The position numbers and the translations under genes are program-made. A stretch of DNA of 64,000 bases, from the NCBI GenBank assembly GCA_963971425.1, contig OZ020523.1:11900867-11964866 (forward strand), written 5' to 3'. The notes under the pieces are model-generated. The model was not told where the DNA came from. It worked only from the letters and a program-made list of their open reading frames with translations, and did not search any database. Position 1 is the first letter of the stretch, and every line of letters begins with the position of its first letter. Shown here one piece after another: positions 56,240-64,000 of the stretch. This stretch comes from Bryoerythrophyllum caledonicum. Taxonomy: Eukaryota; Streptophyta; Bryopsida; Pottiales; Pottiaceae.

Positions 56240-59200
56240 TCAGTAAAATGAATCAGCTCCGTTTCGAGTATCTTGGGAGAGCATGGATCGGGCTTCCGCT
56301 ACAGATCTCGGAGGCTCCAGGTCCTTCTCTTGCAGAGCACGTCCTTGTAATCTTTGCATTTGCGACGCAAAGATGTCGTCTAATATCTGCAACATTCAGA
56401 ATCGTCGGTTAGGCCTGGAGGGGGTGGTGAAGGAACGATATTCAGGAAGACTGAATACAATCGAAGGTATCAGGAAGGCTCCAAGAACTCACTCCAAGGG
56501 CAAGTGTGGTGCTCTTGTACCAAAGCTTGTTTCCCTTCCTACTCTCCAGAAATTGAAGTACGTCCTGAAGGAAACCACATCGTACGGGAGGAGTCAGCAC
56601 GCAGAACCCAGTTGAATAAAACGAATCTATGGTGGAAACTACAGATCGAATCTCAGGGAGAAAAAGACTCATACTCGCGCCATTCTGTCCCAGTATCCTC
56701 GGCACACGGCAACGAAGACGCGTGGCGTGAACACATCGTGCAGATGTGCGATAGTATCTTCCAGTTGAGCAGTCAGTGGTTGCATTCGTTCACGAATATC
56801 TGATGCACCGCCTGCTTCTCTCGTATCTTGAAGAATTCTCTTCAATTTCGTTGAGTTTTGAAGTCGAGACTGTTAGTCACATCCAACTCATGTGAGATGA
56901 GCATATTTATCAGAAAGTGATCGATATGCATGGACCTCGTTTTCATTGTAAAGTGAACAGTAGAGAAATACTCACGTTTCCAGCCAATTTTTCGACCATA
57001 GCCTGCAAGTAATTCTTGTACTTCGCACGTAGCTCAATTGTAACTTCATTATGTCGCTCTCCAAACACGGCTCCGCCTTGGCCAGCCCCATCTGGCAAGA
57101 GCTCTGCCCAGGCTTTCATTTGCATCTCTATTTTCGGTCGCAACGTGTCTAATGATCGTTTGATGCTATTCAGCATCACTCCAAGCTGCAGCACACCCTT
57201 GTTTGTCAGGCCAGGTAGAGGAGTATATAAATTGGATATGGATGTTTCTTACTGACGAATAGGAGGGACTAGGATGGAACAAGAGGAAGAGATAAGGACC
57301 TGTGCCGGTGCAGAATAAACGGTAGGTTTTTGGCGACGAGTAAGCTTCTGCATGTATTGCAGACTGAATTTCTTTGGTACAAGAAGATCCTTGAGAGGAG
57401 CAAGCAAATCAGCATATTGCTTCTCTAAAGCTGCTACGACTGCTCTTTCAACATCTGCTATAGCCTGTCATTACAGGCAGAAAGACCACCGAGGTATTAT
57501 CAATATTCGAAAAATTATCTCAACCAGACGAGGTATGCAGGAATGTACGTTAAAAGATAAGGAAATTGACGCATAACAGACTTACATGTTCCAAAGGTAA
57601 TGTATACTCTGGCCACCGGTGTATAATAATCTCGTACTCACTCAAGGTCTCCTTGATCCGTTCGTACACTTCTTCTACAAATGGAGATGTACTATGTTGC
57701 GTAGTTACCCAGGTACAGCGTTCCTGCATCCAAATGATAAAGCCCAAAATCAGCGACGATCATACCAAAGAATTTGTCAACCACCTTTGAAATAGCTACA
57801 TAAGCATCAGATGAAACGAACAGTTGAGATCTCACCTTGTCAAACTTGGAGAATTCCAGGAGACTCAGGCGTTTGTCTTGGATCCACAGCACTACGTACA
57901 GATGGAACAGCTCCTTTGCGACCACCCCTCCCTTACAAGGCCTACCGATCAATGCAAACTCTTTCATTAGCATAAGAATATCAGGGACAGGTGTCCAATA
58001 GTCAGAGTCAGTCTAAACTAGGTCAGAATCCACTGATCCTGCAGAGAACCACAAGAATTACCATGATACTACACCATCACCTACGGGCTGTGGGTAAAGG
58101 AAAGGAGTGCACCTAATGCCCCACGAGGCTAAATCTCGTTGAAAATCTGCAGTAGCGAGCATCAGGTCCGCCACAGGAGGTGACGGAGATGATGGCGGAC
58201 AAGCCACCAAGAAGTTGCGTAGTCGGTTCGCCAACTCCACACCATATATCCCTGCTGTTATATTTGGCAGATCTATGGAACTGCGGCGAGAAACAAGCCA
58301 GTTAGTGGAGTATAAATGAATGAACAAATCCAAGTCCGTATACATCAACTAGGTTCGACTAACCTTTGCAGCCCTTCCACGCGAGGTCAGGAAGTACAGG
58401 TGTCACAGCCACATAATCGGAGTATGCATATTTTCAGATAATCCATACAACACAAACCTGGGGAGAACATGCTTGTTGTGAATCTCGATATCGGTGCGGA
58501 CTTCCGAGCTGATGTTCACGCACAGAGCTTTCATCTTCTGGTAAGCTGTAGACATGCTAAGTGGATCCATTAAAAATCCATCGCTATTACTAGACACGTA
58601 CTCCTCAGTGTCCAGCATGTGCCGCTTGCACCTCTTCCACGACCCAGTCTGCAGCCCAGCACGTCCACAACAGCGTTATTACCGTACAATTCAATATTCT
58701 GTGCAAGAATTCAAAAGGGTCCCGTAGGTAATCTGGTAGGCTAACCTTGAAATAGTTCCGTAGAGTACTTTGAGCTTCAACACTAAGAATGTCATGCGTC
58801 AAGGTAAATAGTTGAACAGCTGGCACCAACGCGGGAGCTACGGATCCTGTAGCTTGGGTGAAGGTCTCAGCCAGACCGGAGGTGGACGTTTCGTCAAGAG
58901 CTTTGTAATTTTCGAAGACCAGAGCAAGAAGCTGCTGCACTTGCTCCTCAACGTCGACCAGTATTCGCTTCTGCACGTGCAAAGGGTTCGTGAACTCTGG
59001 CAGCGCGTGACGGTTGTGAACAGAAATACTCTATCGTTCGACAGAATTGTGGAAAATAAAAGCTCACATTCTTGATCAGATGTGGACTGAAGAGAATAAG
59101 TACTGGACCAGGTTAAACTACCTCTTGACGGCTGAGTGCGTTTTCATCTCGAGCTTTGAAGATGGGCTGAAGAAGTTCATTGATGAGTACCAGGCAGTCC

Positions 59201-62200
59201 TCAGTAGGTGTTGCGATCTCCATGACACAGGCCAGATATCTTAAAAAGCACAAGTTCATTCCTGGTCAACTCCAAAATAAAGGGCAACTTGAAACAACAT
59301 GTCCATCACCAGTTATGTGCTTTATTGTGACGAACCCATTCCACACAATAATTACCAGACATGTTGATTAACATCAACCATCCTTCTTGCACCTTTACTT
59401 AAATATGATCTCTTCACGTACCTCAGTTTTGTGTAAGACTCCGAAACTCCATAACAGGAAGCAAATTCACCAAGCAGCCAGAGCCATGAACCTTGAAGCC
59501 TGAGATTACGTCTTTGAAATTTTTGTACCCTCATGGCCACATCGAGCACTATATCATATGCTCTGGTCTCTCCAACAGGACCCCACTGCAACCATTACAT
59601 TGGCCAGCAAGTTTGTGAGGCCCTCGTAAAGGTGAATACTCGACCCAGAAGCAAAAATAGAATAACTTAGACTAAAGATCAGAAAATATGCAACCATTGC
59701 ACTTACAAGTGCACTGAGAAATAAACGGAGATAAGAACTTAGTGGTGGAATGAGACACCAGGATGGTGGGATCAACCAAGGTTATAGTGCTAATGTTTCT
59801 GTGTCGCGAACCTTGGATGCGGACTCCGCTGATTCTGTACTGTGATGCAGAAATAGCTGGACCTTCCCCACACACTCGTGCTCCCCTCCACTGTAAACCC
59901 CGTACCATCGCACTCGTTCGTTCTACATCAGTCCAAAGAGTGAGAGAAGCATACGGAGGAAAACGAAGGACTCACATGTGGAGATTAATCAGAACTTTTC
60001 ATTAACAGGTTAGCCAGAGTAAATAACTAACCGGATCATCGCTGATAGCTGAAATAGGCACATTTAGACGACCTTGAGAACCACCTTTGGAATCTTGAAT
60101 TTCGATTAGTAGTTCATCTCCTGAACCCTCGGGAAGCCTATGCACAACGAGGGATCAGGACAAACTCAAATGCAAAGTCCAGCTAAATGTGATGTCTCAG
60201 AAAGAGAATTTCAGAGAAGGAGGCTACGACAGAGCTCCCAAGAATATTTGACTCACAAGACAGTGGTGTCGGTAGATCCAGGTTGAATGCGAACTGCTTC
60301 TGCTTCTGGTGAGCTCTTCAGTTTGATCACGCAAGTGAAGTTATCTGCTGCCAATCAAAGACGAATTCGAACATATCATAAACTGCAGCGAAATCCACAA
60401 GTACCAATGAATCATTCGAGGGCTGCAAAACGACTTTCAATAAAAATTGAATATACAATCTAAGATGCTGGAGAATTACCTTGAGGCGTTTCATTAAGAG
60501 CAGTTTGTCGCAAGCTGTTGACTTTATCCTTCAGAAGTCCAGACATTTGACGCATGTAGTGAGCACCAGCATTCACATAGGCCAAACTACGTTGACCCGA
60601 AATCTGCCCGCGATTAACTGGTTTGTTGGTGATAATGCGAATTTTCCTCACTGCCAACAATTCAATAAGCTGGTCAAAGAAAGGTGTGCTTCATGTAGGC
60701 AACGACAAAAACATCTCGTCACTTAGAATCACATAGAGAAGCTTGAACAAAGTTCTAGATCATCCATTATAACTATTTTACCAGTACGAGGCTGTTACGA
60801 TTACGTGATTAGCCCAGTGGCACTATATCCTTTGTCCGAAACATAGAAGAATTACGGGAATAGATTTTGCCAAATAAAACATTTCACAGCATCTACCTTG
60901 GATCTTCACGTTGCCACTTGAGACCTTAGGCTTCGCAGCTACAGCAGCTTCCACCTCTCCACTTGCTCCCTTTCGTAGACCATCTTCCTGGGGCTGCAGT
61001 AGGATCTGTGAAAGTCTGCGCAATAACAGCCATCTTCAGACTCCAATACTTTGCGTATTTAAGCGGTCAATTTGATACGCTTCAAAAGTGGTTAGGATTT
61101 CTACAAAACTATCAGTTGAGGAAGTGAATTCTACAAAAAGATTGAAACCTTACCCAAAGCAGTCGCGTAGAACGGCGCATTCATCTTGAAGGAATTCCGG
61201 AGCCTCGGTACAGCCACGGGACCATGCCCTCAAGCATAATCGCACACACGCATCGTATGCTATAATTGACTGCCATGCTGCTTGACCACTACAATATCCA
61301 ATACATTTACAGCTGTCAACAACCGAAGAGGACTCCACGAACCATATTACACGAATATCGCGACAAGAGCACAAAACATCACAGCTCCTGAAATGAGGAC
61401 CTGCTTTCAATCTAAAAGATGCTTAACCAAGTCAAGCAAGCAGTACAGGCGGCAAGGTCCAGTACTGGTCAATTTGGTGCTCATGAGCTCCAGCAAATGA
61501 GTAAAGGGATGCGAGAAGGTTAAACCTGAGAAAGGCCGGTGCAGCAAGAGGAACTGACGTTGTCGGTTGTCGACAAGAGGCACCAATTTCCTCTGTGGCC
61601 ATAGTCGAGACAGACCTGCACAAGTCATATATTTATGTTTAAGAAAACTTTGTGCACATCTTTCGTGATGAGTCATTCAAAGTGCACTTGGATAATAAAA
61701 ATTACTGCAGATCCTACAGATCATGACATTGTACCGGCATGTTGTGGAGGATGCTGCCAGGTACATGTTCATAGCGAAGGGAAGAACAAAAAAATTATGT
61801 CGAATGGTAGGAGGAAGAAATACACAACGATCACCTCATACTGGTTTCAAATCGCCTGACTGGAACACTCTGCGGAATTGCAGGGGGATCGTAGCTGAAA
61901 GCAGTATGGGCAGAGTACGTAGGCGTCGCGGGATCCTGCTCAGTTGTATCCAGCACCATACCGTCAAGCATGGGTGGTGCACTCGGTGGCCCAATAATGC
62001 CATCGGAATGGCTACGCCGCAAGACTCTCGTATCCTCCTTATCCTGTTCATGATCGTAGCAGCGTACACCAGGAACATCATCAAGATCCGTAACCCTGAG
62101 ATTCTTAGAAAACTCTCTAGTAGGACATGCAAATCGTCCACTCAATGAAGAAACATTACAACGATGTATTTTCGAACTTCTAGAGGACAGTACGTCCTGT

Positions 62201-63930
62201 CGTACCCCAAAGAATTTAGGCAATATACGTGAACAGGAAGTAATGAAATATGACAATACATGTAATTTATGAGCATAGCTAAGCTGGCATTCTCAGAGAA
62301 AATGTGCACCTTTTCGTCAGTATCAGGCTCCGAGAGCCACTTTCGAGGAGGGGAGAGAGTAAGCTTCGGAGCCGACAGCCGCGAGGACATGGATTCTTTC
62401 TTCGAAAAATTCGGAGTCTTGCTTCCATTCTCCGACAGTTTCGTGGCCTTGGTTTCGTTCTCCTGCTGATCTACCTGTAAAATATTCATACACGGCATGG
62501 CGTTTAGTACATGTGAAGGGCCCATGGAAGACTTGTGATATCTGACCCCAGACGATGAACTGTACAGGCGAAGGAAAAAAGAAATGGATTTTGAAGGAGA
62601 AGTTGCATTTACATGTCTCACCAGACCAGACTCTGTGCTGAGTCTGAGCTGAGCTAAGCCCTCCAATGAGGCACGATATGGAACCCAACCTACGGCACCC
62701 TCCTCGTCGTCGTCATCATCTAGTTCCACATCGCTGGTTTCGTCGTCGGAAAGTTCTGTGCCAGACGAGAGCTCTCCATCATTAATGTTTACCCGCGAAG
62801 TACCAAGACAACTTTTCTTCGCCGGTGCATCTCCTCGTTTATTCTCAGACAAGGTCCTTCCATTCCCGTTGACATCACACTGACGAACCCCACTTAAAGC
62901 GAAGCTATCTCTTCGGTCAAGGTTCTCCTTTCCTTCTAGGCTATTTCTACGGCTCTTCTCTTCCTTGCGATCAAAGCTATCCATGCGCCCAGTACTGTCG
63001 TGTTTCCCAAAGCTCTCCCTTCGAGACAAGGGTAGGTGCCGATCGTAGAAATCTCCCAGTTCGAGTTGCTCGCCTTTGATGGAATTACCATTGCTTTTAG
63101 CTTCGCGTAAAACATTACCATTCATGTGGCTAGCAGCATTGCGGGAATGGCCAAGGTTGTTCGGTGATAGGCCAGATGATGACAGAGGTGAATAGTGACC
63201 AGAGTCTTGTTCATCTCCCGATTCACAATCATCCTGATTGGGATCACCAGCAGAAATGGACCCCACGCTCTCTTCCAGATCGTCTGAAGTATTAGTTGTG
63301 CACTCCGAAGGGGACTGTTGCTTCAGCAGATCGGAATGAATGTGTACATGTGACAACTGAGGAGGAGGCAACCCCCGACCTTTCACCGGATTCAGGCGGA
63401 CCGAGTAATTGCGGTCACGCCGAGTGATATCAGGGCTAGCGACTGCAGAAGGTGGAGCGCTCATATTTCTTGCCTGCTCCTGCAATGCAACTCTCTGTCA
63501 GTTTTGTCGAAAACAAAGGATTATTTCACTCTTCCCTAGTCATACATGAAATTTGATTAAACTGGACATAAAATTTAGCTTCTTTGACTCCGGAAGTCTC
63601 ATTGACAGCTTGATACTCCTGTGAAATGAGGACCGATCCAAGCAACATCACTCATCGCCAAAAATCATGGACAAGACAAAACCGATGAAGATCAGAAAAT
63701 TCGAAGATCTGCAAATGTGCATAAGTCGTCTTCTGAGGATGCCATTTCACAGGAAAGTCCTACCGGCTGTTGAGCTCAACGTACCTACTAATGCTCAGAA
63801 ACAGAATTTTCGAACATGTAAGGCTTACATACAATCATGCACGACGCACTCGCAAATTACAAAAACTAGGCTTCTGAAATACCTTGCGAACCCATTGAAG
63901 AGCACTTTTGTCGAGACCATCGGTAAACAT
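56240..63930 (-). CDS. Plant-conserved large protein, AT4G24610/AT5G65440 family, 22 exons
   Basis: Exons, 5' to 3': 63930-63883, 63479-62310, 62196-61835, 61615-61526, 61288-61154, 61015-60897, 60650-60480, 60344-60257, 60137-60032, 59922-59812, 59585-59422, 59239-59122, 58970-58746, 58648-58458, 58280-58113, 57941-57836, 57723-57586, 57464-57300, 57185-56976, 56869-56675, 56564-56493, 56386-56240. All phases agree and give 1432 residues. The start MFTDGLDKSALQWVRK and many blocks (AWQSIIAYDACVRLCLRAW, QRSLAYVNAGAHYMRQ, DLPNITAGIYGVELANRLR, LMLATADFQRDLASWGI, AKELFHLYVVLWIQDKRLSL) match the Arabidopsis family as I remember it. Exon 2 (390 codons) is a disordered region with three R-R-x-S sites and an acidic run. 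No catalytic motif or membrane segment was seen, and I know no established function. Confidence 0.9.
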
Positions 63931-64000
63931 CGTTACTGCTTGTTCACAATGCGCATTCCCCGTGGAACTCTCAAGTCCTCAGGCTTGTATGTAAGCTCAA
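63931..64000 (-). promoter_or_regulatory. 5' UTR edge of the AT4G24610-family gene
   Basis: Sequence immediately upstream of the ATG at 63930 on the minus strand. The window ends before any promoter element can be judged. Confidence 0.3.

Noticed and set aside
62560..62645. Possible intron inside exon 2 of the large gene (GTGAGA / GTAAAT donors, TACAG acceptor)
   Set aside because: No donor there is in phase with that acceptor, and the frame is open throughout, so I kept one exon; transcripts could still change this.
61836..63121. Alternative frames in the large right-hand gene
   Set aside because: They overlap exons whose phase-consistent reading matches a known plant family.

Overview
This is a eukaryotic nuclear window from a plant. 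The only two intact host genes have spliceosomal GT-AG introns of roughly 80-250 bp, and their products closely match plant families I remember. I could not fix the species. Compact introns plus this transposon content suggest a non-seed land plant or other streptophyte, but that is only an inference. There are no bacterial features and I saw no rRNA or tRNA genes.

Layout. 1-18 kb: gene-poor, AT-rich DNA with a swarm of non-coding, MITE-like elements. Most share ACCCCTAA-type ends and TA target duplications. The stretch also holds a near-perfect 365-bp hairpin (11540-11904). 18-43 kb: a three-layer nest of mobile elements. The outer layer is a decayed Ty3-type retrotransposon (gag, protease, reverse transcriptase, RNase H, integrase N-terminus) split between about 18.4-24.3 kb and 41.7-43.3 kb. 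Inside its reverse transcriptase sits a roughly 3.9-kb TCCGG-rich element with a gag-like reading frame and no recognisable pol. Inside that sits a 13.4-kb hAT element (27340-40777) with CAGGG ends and a perfect 8-bp target duplication. The hAT carries a broken BED/DUF659 transposase, an intact 715-codon RING-finger protein, a protein-kinase C-lobe cut by an assembly gap, and three large TCCGCG/CGCGGA repeat arrays. 43-52 kb: non-coding repeat-rich DNA, then the 3' end of a LINE and a second copy of its tail.

52.9-64 kb is the genic island. A 12-exon PQ-loop transporter gene (plus strand, 52956-55637) converges on a 22-exon gene (minus strand, 56240-63930). The second encodes a 1432-residue protein of the plant family that includes Arabidopsis AT4G24610/AT5G65440, which has no function known to me. 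All splice phases I assigned in both genes are consistent from start to stop.

The most unusual object is the hAT element. It moved as a single 13-kb unit and carries two ubiquitin/kinase-type genes beside its transposase, with repeat arrays and TATA boxes just upstream of two of its genes. Most in-frame stops in the three nested elements can be explained as C-to-T changes (CAG to TAG, CGA to TGA), as expected for methylated, silenced DNA, while the RING frame is unbroken.
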